Origin: Alphaproteobacteria bacterium
GTDB taxonomy: Bacteria; Pseudomonadota; Alphaproteobacteria; Thalassobaculales; Thalassobaculaceae
NCBI GenBank assembly: GCA_013203465.1
Contig: JABMNR010000017.1
Span: 1 to 64,000, forward strand
Length of the DNA stretch: 64,000 nt
Direction: 5' to 3'
Part shown: one piece after another, positions 32,231-41,534 of the stretch
Numbering within the stretch: the first letter of the stretch is position 1
Layout: the number at the start of each line of letters is the position of its first letter
The notes under the pieces: model-generated
Told to the model about the DNA's origin: nothing
The model's input: only the letters and a program-made list of their open reading frames with translations
Database searches by the model: none
Program-made: the position numbers and the translations under genes

Positions 32231-33592
32231 TTAGGGCGCCGCGCGCGCCCGTTCCCACAGCGCATCCGCCACGCCCTGCGCCTCGGCGATCACCGTTTCG
32301 AGGTCGAAGGTCGTGGGCCGTCCGTTTTCCACAACGATGTGGCCGTCGCAAATCGACGTTCGCACGTTCGGGCCGGATCCGGAATGGACCAGAATACCAA
32401 CTCCGTCGACGATCGGCCGCAGGTTGGGTGCGTCGGGGTCGAGCACGATCAGATCGGCGAGGTAACCCGGCGCGATCCGCCCAAGCCGGCCATCCATGCC
32501 AAGAGCGGCCGCGCCACCCACGGTCGCCCATTCCAGCACCGTGGCTGCGTTCAGCACGAAACGCCCTTCGGCACGGATCCGGGCAACCTTGATCGCCGCG
32601 CGCATGGTCTCGAACATGTCGCCGGACTTGCTGTCGGTGCAAAGTGTGATGCGTGCCCCGGCTTCCATCAGATCGACGATCGGCGCGATTTCTCCGCCGG
32701 TCGCATTGCCGGTCGGCGCGTGGGCCACGAAGGTGCCGCTTTCCGCGATTCGCTTGATCTCATCGGCGTCCAGATGGATGCAATGCGCCGCGATCAACCG
32801 GTCATTCAGCAGCCCGACCTCGTCAAGAATGTCGCTCGACCGCTTGCCGTACCGCGTTTGAACCCGCTCGACCTCGATCTTCGATTGAGCCAGATGAGTG
32901 TGTACGATCCGTCCGTCCGAGTTGGCGAGATCGGCGACCCGGCGCATCAGCTCGGGCGAGCAAGTGTCCACCGCGTGCGGCCCCAGGACGCAGCGCAGCC
33001 GCCCGTCGGCGCGGCCGTCCCAACGGGCGATCACGTCGAGATTGTCGGCCAGTGTCGCCTCGCCCAGATCGGGCCGGGTCTCGAAACGGCCATTGGCCAG
33101 AGCGGCGGTGTCCACATCCATGATCCGTCCGCCCACGAAACCGCGCAGGCCGGATTCCGCCATCGCCCGCGCCAACGGGTCCGGTCGGTTGTAGAAATCC
33201 ACCACCGTGGTGCAGCCCTGGCACAGCAGCTCGGCCAGACCGAGCCGGGCCAGCGCGAAGGTCTCTTCGTCACCGAGCCAATGCCCCTGAGGTACGCCCG
33301 GCGTGTAGGCGGGCGCGAAGCCGAGATCCTCGACCATGCCGCGGACCGACATGATGGGCGTGTGATTGTGGGTGTTGATCAGGCCGGGCGCGCAGAGGCC
33401 ACCACGGCCGTCGATCCTACGGCGGGCGGGCGTGTCGGCGACGCTGTCGCGAGGGGCTACCGCGACGATCTCTCGGCCGGTGATCGCCACCGACCAGCCC
33501 CGGCGCACCGGCTCGCCCGGCGAAACCAGGGCAACGTCGTCGATGAGCAGATCGACGGCGGAGCCGGATGGATGTGGGGCGCCGTCGGTCAT
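32231..33592 (-). CDS. Amidohydrolase family protein, TRZ/ATZ/SAH-deaminase type
   Basis: The 453-residue metal-dependent amidohydrolase has the His-x-His motif in Asn-Thr-His-Asn-His-Thr-Pro near residue 75, a ligand histidine in Thr-His-Leu-Ala-Gln-Ser, another in Ala-His-Cys-Ile-His-Leu, and the catalytic aspartate in Leu-Cys-Thr-Asp-Ser-Lys-Ser-Gly. This resembles the chlorohydrolase/S-adenosylhomocysteine-deaminase subgroup, which removes amino or chloro groups from heterocycles. Guanine or other purine or triazine deamination is possible. It is 13 bases downstream of the TRAP large-permease gene and so probably shares that operon and its substrate. Confidence 0.87.
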   Translation of the reverse strand: MTDGAPHPSGSAVDLLIDDVALVSPGEPVRRGWSVAITGREIVAVAPRDSVADTPARRRIDGRGGLCAPGLINTHNHTPIMSVRGMVEDLGFAPAYTPGVPQGHWLGDEETFALARLGLAELLCQGCTTVVDFYNRPDPLARAMAESGLRGFVGGRIMDVDTAALANGRFETRPDLGEATLADNLDVIARWDGRADGRLRCVLGPHAVDTCSPELMRRVADLANSDGRIVHTHLAQSKIEVERVQTRYGKRSSDILDEVGLLNDRLIAAHCIHLDADEIKRIAESGTFVAHAPTGNATGGEIAPIVDLMEAGARITLCTDSKSGDMFETMRAAIKVARIRAEGRFVLNAATVLEWATVGGAAALGMDGRLGRIAPGYLADLIVLDPDAPNLRPIVDGVGILVHSGSGPNVRTSICDGHIVVENGRPTTFDLETVIAEAQGVADALWERARAAP

Positions 33593-33605
33593 CGCGTGCT
33601 CCTCG

Positions 33606-34913
33606 TCAATTCTTGCTGATCATGTACTCAACCGGCCACAGCACGATCTCCGGAACGAGCGTGATGATCAGAATGCCGAGTAGCATCAAGAAAAAGAACG
33701 GCATGGCGGCGCGGGTCACCTGCAACAAATCCCGGCCGGTCATGGCTTGCAGGACGAACAGATTGAAGCCGACCGGTGGTGTGATCTGTGCCATCTCAAC
33801 CACGATCACCGTGAAGACGCCGAACCAGATCATATCGATTCCGGCATTCCGGACCATGGGCAGGACGACCGCGGCGGTCAGCACCATCATCGACACACCG
33901 TCGAGGAAACAGCCGAGGAAGGCATAGAGTACCGTCAATAGCGCCAGCAGCATGAACGGGGAGAGGTTCCAGGCATCGACGTAGCCGGCAAGAACGCGCG
34001 GCACGCCGGTGAACCCCATGGCGATCGACAGGAACGCGGCGCCCGCCAGGATAAAAGCGATCATGCACGAGGTGCGCACCGCGCCCATCAGGCTTTCCAT
34101 GAAGGAGCCCCAAGAGAGAGACTTCGACCACCACGCCAATCCCAGAGCGCCGAGCACGCCAATCGTCGCCGCTTCGGTCGGTGTCGCATACCCGCCATAG
34201 ATCGACCCGATGACGAAAAAAATCAGCATGATCACGGGGAACAACAGGCGCGACGCTTCGAGCTTCTCCATGAAGCTGGTTCGTATGCCGTCGCTTGGGG
34301 CGAGATCGGGGTTGAGCAGGGCGCGGATCATCACGTAGCCCATGAAAATCCCAATGATCATGATCCCCGGCAAGACACCGGCGATGAACATGCGCGAGAT
34401 CGATACTTCGGCGATCACGCCGTAGACGATCAGCATGATCGACGGCGGAATCAGCAGGCCGAGGGTGCCGGAGCCCGCCAAGGTGCCGATCGACAACCGC
34501 TCGTCATAGCCGCGCTTGCGCAGCTCAGGGATGCTCATGCGCCCCACGGTGGCGCAGGTGACGGCGCTGGAGCCGGCGACCGCCGCCATCACACCGCAGC
34601 CGACGATGTTGACGTGCAACAATCCACCGGGCAGCCGCGCCAGCCACGGGGCGAGACCGTTGAACATGTCGGACGACAGCCGCGTACGGAACAGTATCTC
34701 ACCCATCCAGACAAACAGCGGTAAAGCCGTCAGCGCCCAGTTCCAACTGGCGTCCCAAACCGTGCTGCCGAGTAGTGAGCCGGCCGGCGCCGGCGAGAAA
34801 AATTCCAACGCGATAAAGCCGACGGCGAGCAGCGCCGGCGCCACCCAGATGCCGGAGGCCAAGAGCAGGAGCATGAGGCTGAACACAATCAGCGAGATCG
34901 CGCCGGCGTCCAT
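33606..34913 (-). CDS. dctM: TRAP transporter large permease, DctM-like
   Basis: The 435-residue protein with about 12 hydrophobic segments is the DctM channel subunit. It shows Pro-Pro-Ser-Ile-Met-Leu-Ile-Val-Tyr-Gly near residue 155 and Pro-Val-Gly-Phe-Asn-Leu-Phe-Val-Leu near 377. TRAP systems use the sodium or proton gradient for high-affinity uptake of carboxylates and related anions. It shares a base with the stop of the small permease (TGATG). The downstream amidohydrolase suggests a heterocyclic or ureido acid as cargo. Confidence 0.93.
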   Translation of the reverse strand: MDAGAISLIVFSLMLLLLASGIWVAPALLAVGFIALEFFSPAPAGSLLGSTVWDASWNWALTALPLFVWMGEILFRTRLSSDMFNGLAPWLARLPGGLLHVNIVGCGVMAAVAGSSAVTCATVGRMSIPELRKRGYDERLSIGTLAGSGTLGLLIPPSIMLIVYGVIAEVSISRMFIAGVLPGIMIIGIFMGYVMIRALLNPDLAPSDGIRTSFMEKLEASRLLFPVIMLIFFVIGSIYGGYATPTEAATIGVLGALGLAWWSKSLSWGSFMESLMGAVRTSCMIAFILAGAAFLSIAMGFTGVPRVLAGYVDAWNLSPFMLLALLTVLYAFLGCFLDGVSMMVLTAAVVLPMVRNAGIDMIWFGVFTVIVVEMAQITPPVGFNLFVLQAMTGRDLLQVTRAAMPFFFLMLLGILIITLVPEIVLWPVEYMISKN

Positions 34914-35452
34914 CAGCGTGCCTCCGATGCATCGTCGGTTTCGATCGTCGAGTAGATCGGCGTGGCGTTCACGATATAGCTCGGGGTTTTACCGCAGAGC
35001 ACGCTCACAAATTCGTCGATTAATGCGATGGTTAAAATCAGCGTGCCGATCGCCATGGCCGAGCGCGGAATCCAGAACGGGATGGCGAGAAGCCCTGGGC
35101 TGATGTCGCCGAAGACATAGGAGAAGTAGACTAGATCAAACGACCAGTAAGTCAGATAACCCATGGCGACGGCGCAGAAGCCAATGGCCCAAAGCTCCAT
35201 CATCTTGCCCAAGGTGCCGGTGGCGAACCGGGTCAGCAGGGTCACCCGGATATGTCCGTCATGGCGAAAGGTATAGGCCAGTCCAAGAAAGGTTGAACCG
35301 GCGAGACTGAACCCCGCACTTTCCGTTGAATCAATGGCGATCCCGACGAAGCGTCCGCCGATCTGCGCGATAATCGTCAAGGCGATCATGACCAGAAACA
35401 CCGCCGCCAGATAGCCGCTCCAAAGATACAATGTGTCGAGGGTGCGTCTCAT
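34913..35452 (-). CDS. dctQ: TRAP transporter small permease, DctQ-like
   Basis: The 179-residue protein has four hydrophobic segments and the typical C-terminal Ser-Ala-Met-Ala-Ile-Gly-Thr-Leu-Ile region. The ATG at 35452 gives the usual length; an in-frame extension to 35503 adds only a charged stretch. It sits between the binding protein and the large permease, as in standard DctPQM operons. Confidence 0.87.
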   Translation of the reverse strand: MRRTLDTLYLWSGYLAAVFLVMIALTIIAQIGGRFVGIAIDSTESAGFSLAGSTFLGLAYTFRHDGHIRVTLLTRFATGTLGKMMELWAIGFCAVAMGYLTYWSFDLVYFSYVFGDISPGLLAIPFWIPRSAMAIGTLILTIALIDEFVSVLCGKTPSYIVNATPIYSTIETDDASEAR

Positions 35453-35504
35453 GGTTCTGGCCCTGGTGTTGCGTGATTTCAGGTGTCGCGCGTGTGGGGT
35501 CAAA

Positions 35505-35544
35505 GAGAAGCGGCCACCCCCAGCAATTGGAGGCGGCCGTCTCC
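35505..35544 (-). terminator. Imperfect hairpin and pyrimidine-rich tail between dctP and dctQ
   Basis: On the minus strand a GC-rich stem (GGCCGCC pairing with GGTGGCC, allowing one G-U pair and flanking pairs) is followed by TTCTCTTTG. It lies just after the dctP stop and before dctQ. This is an attenuator-like element expected to give more binding protein than permease. Confidence 0.45.
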
Positions 35545-35554
35545 ACAGAGCCGT

Positions 35555-36535
35555 TTATTGCAGAGCGAGATAGCGGTCGAGGATCGCGTTCGCCTCGGGA
35601 CTCGCGGTCGTACGCCAGTCCTTCATCATCTCCAGGCCGATCTCCTTCATCCGGGCGATGACATCACCCGGCGCCTTGGCCGTTTTCATACCGTTTTTGT
35701 CTAGAGTTTTGATCTGAGCCGCCGTGGTCGCCGCGCTCATCTCCCAGCCACGCAACTCCGCCTTCGTCGCCGCCGCCAGGATGCCGGCCTGATCCGCCGG
35801 CGACAAGGCCGAGAAGGCTTTCTCGTTCACCACCACGGCGTTCTTCGAGAAGATCGCGCCGGCGTAGGTGAAGTTGCTGGTGTTGTCCCACGCTTGGATG
35901 TCGATGCCGGTCTGCGGGCTGGTGAACAGCGCCTCGATAAGGCCGGTCGAGAACGCTTGGGGAATCTCGGCGAACGGTAGAATGGTCGCGTTGAAGCCAA
36001 GCATCTCACCCATTTTCTGGGTCGCGGTCGAGTAAATCCGCAGCTTCTTACCCATGAAGTCAGCTGTCGAATCCACTGGGAATTTTGTGTAGAAGCCTTG
36101 GCCCGGCCACGGTGTGTAGTACAGGATGCGCAGGCCGGCTTTCTTGAAGGCCGTGTCGAAATACTCTTTCTGCAGATCCTTCAGCAACCAAGCCGAGCCG
36201 TAGTCGGAGGCGATGAACGGCAGGCCGGCGAGGATGTACATCGGGTCCTCGTTTCCGTAGACACCGAGGCGGATTTCGCCAATCGGGATCTGCCCGCGCT
36301 GCAACGCTGTCTTGATCGCATTGAGCTTGATCAGGGAGTCATTGGAGTTGAGCTTGATGTCGACCGAGGTCGACGCTTTCACATCCTCGATGAATTGTTT
36401 GATGTTCTGGGTATGGAAGTTGCTGTCGGGATAGCCCGAAGCCATGATCCATTCGGCCGCCCCGACCGGCATGGCGGTGAGCGCCAAAGCCGCACCGACC
36501 ACGGCCGACCTCAGCAAATTCTTTCCGATCCGCAT
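35555..36535 (-). CDS. dctP: TRAP transporter substrate-binding protein, DctP-like
   Basis: The 326-residue protein has a Sec signal (Met-Arg-Ile-Gly-Lys-Asn-Leu-Leu-Arg, hydrophobic core, Ala-x-Ala-Glu cleavage). The TRAP-family segment Gly-Lys-Lys-Leu-Arg-Ile-Tyr-Ser-Thr-Ala contains the arginine that usually binds a carboxylate, followed by Gly-Leu-Ile-Glu-Ala-Leu-Phe-Thr-Ser-Pro. The start follows AGGAGAGG; upstream in-frame sequence is not signal-like. A ligand carboxylate is likely from the conserved arginine. Confidence 0.9.
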   Translation of the reverse strand: MRIGKNLLRSAVVGAALALTAMPVGAAEWIMASGYPDSNFHTQNIKQFIEDVKASTSVDIKLNSNDSLIKLNAIKTALQRGQIPIGEIRLGVYGNEDPMYILAGLPFIASDYGSAWLLKDLQKEYFDTAFKKAGLRILYYTPWPGQGFYTKFPVDSTADFMGKKLRIYSTATQKMGEMLGFNATILPFAEIPQAFSTGLIEALFTSPQTGIDIQAWDNTSNFTYAGAIFSKNAVVVNEKAFSALSPADQAGILAAATKAELRGWEMSAATTAAQIKTLDKNGMKTAKAPGDVIARMKEIGLEMMKDWRTTASPEANAILDRYLALQ

Positions 36536-37032
36536 TGCTGCCTCTCCTGTTTCATAGTGGTTGGCCCGGAGCCTCATGAGCTGGGCCTTAGTTGGTGACC
36601 ACGACGGATGAACCCACAAGCGCACCGTCATCGGTCGCAATTAGACGTGCTCAGCAAAATCGAGACCAAGCGCCCAGAAGCACGGAGTTCCCCCTCGCAG
36701 AACGCGTTTAGCCTAGCACCACCAGTTTGAGCGGTCTATTGGCGCACAAATCATAGGCAAGTATCTGACGGCATGATCAATTCCTGAACAACCGCAGGGT
36801 GTTGCCGCGTAAATAGTCAGTTTGAGTTTCAGGGCTACCCCTTGCCTGAGACGGAAACCGGTCTTGTATGGCCGTCATAGTCCTGGCCATAGCCCCGGAG
36901 TGATGAGGGCGAGTAGGTTTAGCCGCTCTGATTCATTCCGCTTTCCGGTCGTTTCCCCATGAGGATTGACCGGACTACACCCTGCATCACCTCTTATCTC
37001 GACGATACGGTCTTTCAATCTCTGAGTGATCC
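36536..37032. other. Intergenic region upstream of the TRAP operon
   Basis: Roughly 500 bases hold no supported gene: no open frame shows family similarity or a good ribosome site. The clear structure is the dyad TATGGCC (36867-36873), 11-base spacer, GGCCATA (36885-36891), a spacing seen at LysR-type and related operators. It lies about 330 bases upstream of dctP. The rest carries no obvious repeat. Confidence 0.4.
36867..36891. promoter_or_regulatory. TATGGCC-N11-GGCCATA dyad
   Basis: The two perfect 7-base inverted arms are separated by one helical turn (11 bases), which suits a dimeric regulator. No regulator gene is adjacent, so the binding protein is unknown. Confidence 0.35.
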
Positions 37033-37049
37033 AGGCGCGGGCGGCGCCT
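37033..37049 (-). terminator. Hairpin at the end of the AfuC-like gene
   Basis: AGGCGC (37033-37038) and GCGCCT (37044-37049) form a perfect 6-bp stem with a 5-base loop directly at the stop of the ABC operon on the minus strand. No U tract follows. Confidence 0.4.
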
Positions 37050-38125
37050 TAGTCGGCGTGGGGAATGAGCGCCAGCTTACCACCGAAGCCGACCGCCACC
37101 GACGCGCCGACAGACCGCGCCGGCTCGACCTGCGGATCGATCACGAACAGATCGCCGGCCGGCGTCGAGACTTGGTACTCCAGATGATTACCGAGGTAAG
37201 CTGCCTTTTCGATGGTGCCGACCAGCGGCGAATTGGGGCTGGGTTCGCCGAGAAGGACTGATTCCGGCCGGATCGCTATCTTGGCCGGGCCGGGCGACAA
37301 TCCGCGGCTTGGCAGTTCGGCCTCGACACCGCCGATTAGGACGACGGCAACGCCGTCGGCGACCCTGAGAATATCGACATCGAGTAGATTGGCATCACCG
37401 ATGAAATCGGCAACGAAGAGATCGGCGGGACGTTCGTAAAGATCCCGTGGCGTGCCTTCCTGGGCGATCTCGGCGTTGCGCATGACGATGATCCGGTCGG
37501 ACACCGCCAGCGCCTCCTCCTGATCGTGGGTGACATAGACCACGGTCAGGCCGAGCGACTGTTGTATCTCGCGGATTTCCTCACGGACCCGGCGCCTGAG
37601 TTTCGCGTCGAGGTTCGATAGCGGCTCGTCGAACAGCAGGACCTGCGGTTCCAACACCAGCGCCCGCGCCACGGCGACCCGCTGCTGTTGCCCGCCTGAA
37701 AGCTCGCTCGGCAACCGGTCGCCGTAACCGGTAAGACCAACCAGGGTCAGCCCCTGCTCGGCGCGCTCCCAAGCTTCAGCCTTCGCCATGCCGGTGACCA
37801 CGAACCCGTATGACACGTTCTCAAGCACGGTCATGTGCGGGAACAGCGCATAGGATTGGAACACCATGCAGACATCGCGATCGGTCGCCGGCAGCATCGT
37901 CACGTCCTCGTCACCGATCAGGATGCGGCCGCCAGTCGCCATCTCTAGGCCGGCGACCATTCTCAGTGTCGTGGTTTTGCCGCAACCGCTTGGACCAAGC
38001 AGCGTAACCAGACTGCCGGCGGCGATCTCGAAGGAGACGTCACGCACGGCGACCACCTCGCCAAAGGCCTTGGTGACACCCTCGAAGGTGACGGAGGCGG
38101 CGCGGCTGCCGAACGACATGGTCAT
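37049..38125 (-). CDS. ABC transporter ATPase with TOBE domain, AfuC/FbpC-like
   Basis: The 358-residue ATPase has Walker A Gly-Pro-Ser-Gly-Cys-Gly-Lys-Thr-Thr near residue 38, signature Leu-Ser-Gly-Gly-Gln-Gln-Gln-Arg, Walker B Val-Leu-Leu-Phe-Asp-Glu-Pro and a C-terminal TOBE_2 region from about residue 280. This is the FbpC/PotA/AfuC layout for importers of ferric iron, polyamines or sugar phosphates. It overlaps the permease gene by 4 bases and ends the three-gene operon. Confidence 0.92.
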   Translation of the reverse strand: MTMSFGSRAASVTFEGVTKAFGEVVAVRDVSFEIAAGSLVTLLGPSGCGKTTTLRMVAGLEMATGGRILIGDEDVTMLPATDRDVCMVFQSYALFPHMTVLENVSYGFVVTGMAKAEAWERAEQGLTLVGLTGYGDRLPSELSGGQQQRVAVARALVLEPQVLLFDEPLSNLDAKLRRRVREEIREIQQSLGLTVVYVTHDQEEALAVSDRIIVMRNAEIAQEGTPRDLYERPADLFVADFIGDANLLDVDILRVADGVAVVLIGGVEAELPSRGLSPGPAKIAIRPESVLLGEPSPNSPLVGTIEKAAYLGNHLEYQVSTPAGDLFVIDPQVEPARSVGASVAVGFGGKLALIPHAD

Positions 38126-40365
38126 GCGGGTTGAACTCCCTGGGCGCGGTCGGTTGTTCGGGGTTGCGAGCGCCGGCCGAGTTGGCGTTCGCCGACGACG
38201 AGTTGGACCAACAGAATGGCGGCGAACATCACCAGGATCAGCACCGATGAATAGGCGATGGAGATGCCATAGTCGTTGTTCTCGACGCGGCCGAGAATAT
38301 AGGCGGTGGCCATGTCGTATTCCGCGCTGACCAGGAAGATCACGGCACTGATCGCCGTCATCGCGCGCACGAAGCTATAGACCAACGCCGCCACGATGGC
38401 CGGGCGCAGCAGCGGCATGATAATCCGGCGGATGGTTGTCCAAGTGTTCGCCCGGAGGGTCAGCGAGGCCTCGTCGAGGCTGGCGTCGAGCTGGCTCATC
38501 GAGGCGATGCCGGCGCGAACGCCAACCGGCATGTTGCGGAAGATGAATGAGATCACCAGGATCACGCCGGTGCCGGTCAACTCGAACGGCGGCACGTTGA
38601 AGGCGAGCACGTAGCTGATGCCGATCACCGTGCCGGGGATGGCGAAGCTCAGCATGGTGCCGAACTCGAAGATGTCCTTGCCGGCGAAACGTTGGCGCAC
38701 CAGCAGATAGGCCGTCAGCAAACCAAGGCCAGCGGTGAGCGGTGCCGACACGGCCGAGATCGTCACCGTGGTGAAGAAGGAATTCCAGGCGCCGCCGCTC
38801 CAGACCAACCCGTGATCGCCCTGGGTAATGCCGAACGCGTCGATGTAGTGGCGCAGTGTGAGAGAGTGGTCGAGGCCCCAGATGTTCACGAAACCCCCGA
38901 ACATGATCATCACGTAGATCGCGGCGGTCAGCAGCGCCCAGGGGATCGTCGTGCCGTAGACCGTCCAGTTGAGTCGGTTGGGCAGCGCCACCGGGATTCC
39001 GGCATCGCCCTTGCCGGTGACCGTGGTGTAGGACTTGCGCCCAAGCCAGCGGCGCTGGGCGTAGAAGGCCATTAGGGTGAAGAACAACAGCACCAGCGCC
39101 AGCACGGCGGCGCGTCCCTGGTCAAACTGGGCGCCGACGATGGCGAAGAATATCTCCGTCGACAGCACCTCGAAGTTGCCACCCAACACCATCGGATTGC
39201 CGAAATCCGCCATGCTTTCGATAAACCCGAGCAGGAAGGCGTTGGCGAGGCCGGGCCGCATCAGCGGCAGCGACACGGTGTGGAATGTTGTCCAACGGTC
39301 GGCGCGCAGGGTCTGCGCTGCTTCCTCCATCGACGGGCTGACACCCTCGACAACCCCAATCAGCACCAGAAAGGCGATCGGCGTGAAGGCGAGCATCTGT
39401 GCTAGCCAGACACCGGCGAAGCCATAGAGCCACCGGCTTGGCTGGATGTCGAAGGCCCATTCAAGGAAAGCGGAGGCTGCTCCCGACTGTCCAAAGAGCA
39501 GGATCAAGGCCAAGCCGATGACGAAGGGCGGGGTGATGATCGGCAGTACCGTCAGCGCGCGAAACAATCGTTTGGCGGGAAAGTTCGTGCGCGTAACCAC
39601 GAGGGCGAACGCGAGGCCGAGTAGGGTGGTGCCGGCGCCGACCGCCACGGCAAGCGCCAGCGAGTTCCAAGCCACACCGCAAGCACGCGAGCCGATAACA
39701 CAATGCAGGCCCCAGATCTTGGTGCTGAACAGCTTGTCGAAGAAGGCATCGAGCGCGAAGTTTCCGTCATTATCCTGCACCGCGCTGACCAGCACTTGGG
39801 CGATCGGAAAGAAGATGAACAGGGCAACGACGGCGACGATGAGACCGATGGCGCCGACCACAAAGACATCACCATTGACCGCGCGGCGCGCCGCCAAGCC
39901 GGTGGTCAGAAGGAAAAACAGACCTCCGGCGGTCAACATCGCCCCGTAGCCCATCCCGAACTGACGGTCACCGAGCGGGCCGAACAGGGCTTCCAGCACG
40001 GCGATTTCCCAGCCACCGATGCTTATCGCGAAGCCCTGCAGCAGGACATAGGCGAAACCACCGCCGCCGGCGGCTAACAACACCAACCCGAACAACGGGT
40101 CACGTTTGTCCCGACCTATCAGCAACAGCGGGCCGGCGAGAAATCCCAAAATCGGCCAGAGCCAAGGCTTCTCGCCCGCGAGCAATAGGACGATCGCCGG
40201 CGCGTAGTCCGGGTCGAATGGATAACCGTCGACGATCCAGTCGAACCCCCAGAAACCGTCCTCGATTGCGTACCACGGCAGGATCAAGAATCCGGAGGCG
40301 GCAACAAGCAACCAGATGAGGACGGCTCTGTTCACCAGAGGATTATCGGTGCAGAAGGTCGACAC
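38122..40365 (-). CDS. Two-domain ABC permease, AfuB/FbpB-like
   Basis: The 747-residue membrane protein carries two binding-protein-dependent permease domains in one chain. The first coupling segment contains Glu-Glu-Ala-Ala-Gln-Thr-Leu-Arg-Ala, the second Asp-Glu-Ala-Ser-Leu-Thr-Leu-Arg-Ala. Extra hydrophobic segments occupy the first 200 residues, which ordinary 500-residue FbpB proteins lack; long AfuB-type permeases have them. Length therefore favours an AfuABC-like rather than a plain ferric transporter. It lies 6 bases after the binding-protein gene. Confidence 0.9.
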   Translation of the reverse strand: MSTFCTDNPLVNRAVLIWLLVAASGFLILPWYAIEDGFWGFDWIVDGYPFDPDYAPAIVLLLAGEKPWLWPILGFLAGPLLLIGRDKRDPLFGLVLLAAGGGGFAYVLLQGFAISIGGWEIAVLEALFGPLGDRQFGMGYGAMLTAGGLFFLLTTGLAARRAVNGDVFVVGAIGLIVAVVALFIFFPIAQVLVSAVQDNDGNFALDAFFDKLFSTKIWGLHCVIGSRACGVAWNSLALAVAVGAGTTLLGLAFALVVTRTNFPAKRLFRALTVLPIITPPFVIGLALILLFGQSGAASAFLEWAFDIQPSRWLYGFAGVWLAQMLAFTPIAFLVLIGVVEGVSPSMEEAAQTLRADRWTTFHTVSLPLMRPGLANAFLLGFIESMADFGNPMVLGGNFEVLSTEIFFAIVGAQFDQGRAAVLALVLLFFTLMAFYAQRRWLGRKSYTTVTGKGDAGIPVALPNRLNWTVYGTTIPWALLTAAIYVMIMFGGFVNIWGLDHSLTLRHYIDAFGITQGDHGLVWSGGAWNSFFTTVTISAVSAPLTAGLGLLTAYLLVRQRFAGKDIFEFGTMLSFAIPGTVIGISYVLAFNVPPFELTGTGVILVISFIFRNMPVGVRAGIASMSQLDASLDEASLTLRANTWTTIRRIIMPLLRPAIVAALVYSFVRAMTAISAVIFLVSAEYDMATAYILGRVENNDYGISIAYSSVLILVMFAAILLVQLVVGERQLGRRSQPRTTDRAQGVQPA

Positions 40366-40371
40366 CGGGCC

Positions 40372-41409
40372 TCACTTCGGCAGTGATTTGACCTCCGCGT
40401 CCCATTTGGCGAGCAAACGGCGGCGCTCGTCGGAAGAGCCGTATTTCTTGAAGTCGTAATCGATCAGTTTGATCGATTCGAGTTTCGGTGCCTGCTCAGG
40501 CGGAACCGCGCTCTTGTTCGACATCACCTGATAGGCCTTGGCTTCCTTGGCCCGCTCCTGGATTTCCTTGCGCAGCGCGAAGTCATAGAACTTCTTCGCT
40601 TCTTCAAGATTACGCGCGTCCTTGATGATCGACATCGAGCCGATCTCGTAGCCGGTGCCCTCGCAAGGTGCCACCGGTACGATGGGGAAACCGCTGACCG
40701 CTTGAGTCACCGCGTCGTGCAGGAAGACAATGCCGATGGTATTCTCACCGCGCGCCGCCGACTTGATCGGTGCCGAGCCGGACTTGGTGTAGGTGTTGAT
40801 GTTCTTGTGCAGGCCCTTCATGTACTCGAAGCCCCCATCCTCGCCGAACAACTGCACCATGGTGGCGAGCGTCGTGTAGGCGGTGCCGGAGGAATTCGGG
40901 TTGGCCATCTGCACGTGACCTTTGTACTCGGGCTTCAACAGATCCTTCCAACAAGCCGGGACCGGCAGGCCGTTCTTCTCCAGAATTTCCTTATTGTACC
41001 CGAAGCCAAGGGCGCCGGCATAGATGCCGATGGTCTTGTCGTCGGCCGATTTCGCCTGACTCAACGCCCAGTCATGGAGTTGCGGCCGCATCGGCGTCAT
41101 GTAGGGCTGGGTCAACCCCTCTTCGGCAGCTTGCAGGTGCGGGTCTCCGGTGCCGCCCCACCAGACATCACCCTTGGGGTTGCGCGATTCCGCCTTGATC
41201 TGCGCGAAGGTTTCCCCCGAGCTCTTGCGCGTCATCGCGACCTCGATGCCGGTCTCCTTTTGGAAGGCCTCCACCATCAGGTTGCACCATTCGATTTGTG
41301 GACTGCAGTAGAGCGTGAGCTTGTTCTTGGCCGAGGCCACGCCGACGAATCCGGCAACCAGAAGAGCGGCCGTGAAGCCACCCGTCACGACTCGCGTCGT
41401 CGCTTTCAT
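40372..41409 (-). CDS. Periplasmic binding protein, AfuA/FbpA-like
   Basis: The 345-residue family-1-type solute-binding protein has a clear signal peptide ending Ala-Ser-Ala. The mature start reads Lys-Leu-Thr-Leu-Tyr-Cys-Ser-Pro-Gln-Ile-Glu-Trp-Cys, with Gly-Asp-Val-Trp-Trp-Gly-Gly-Thr-Gly-Asp near residue 80. This pattern resembles AfuA-like proteins, some of which bind hexose phosphates, more than ferric-binding proteins with paired C-terminal tyrosines. It is divergent from a gene for an inositol-monophosphatase-family enzyme, which supports a phosphate-ester ligand. Iron is not excluded. A GGGAGGA site precedes the ATG. Confidence 0.85.
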   Translation of the reverse strand: MKATTRVVTGGFTAALLVAGFVGVASAKNKLTLYCSPQIEWCNLMVEAFQKETGIEVAMTRKSSGETFAQIKAESRNPKGDVWWGGTGDPHLQAAEEGLTQPYMTPMRPQLHDWALSQAKSADDKTIGIYAGALGFGYNKEILEKNGLPVPACWKDLLKPEYKGHVQMANPNSSGTAYTTLATMVQLFGEDGGFEYMKGLHKNINTYTKSGSAPIKSAARGENTIGIVFLHDAVTQAVSGFPIVPVAPCEGTGYEIGSMSIIKDARNLEEAKKFYDFALRKEIQERAKEAKAYQVMSNKSAVPPEQAPKLESIKLIDYDFKKYGSSDERRRLLAKWDAEVKSLPK

Positions 41410-41534
41410 GAGAGTCCTCCCTCTAGGCGCCGGCCTGTTTATCCGTGGGTCGCGTTAGGGCGTCTTGCCTTCGCGCCGTTTCGGCCGGCTGATAGTATCA
41501 GTGTGTTGGAAAGCGGATGGCCAATGCAACAGTT

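Noticed and set aside
32339-33619. 426-codon plus-strand frame opposite the amidohydrolase
   Set aside because: Antisense shadow of a gene with all amidohydrolase metal motifs.
37049-41409. Simple ferric-iron FbpABC transporter
   Set aside because: Kept only as an alternative. The 747-residue permease and the divergent phosphatase/SDR pair point to an AfuABC-like importer; no iron-responsive site was recognised.
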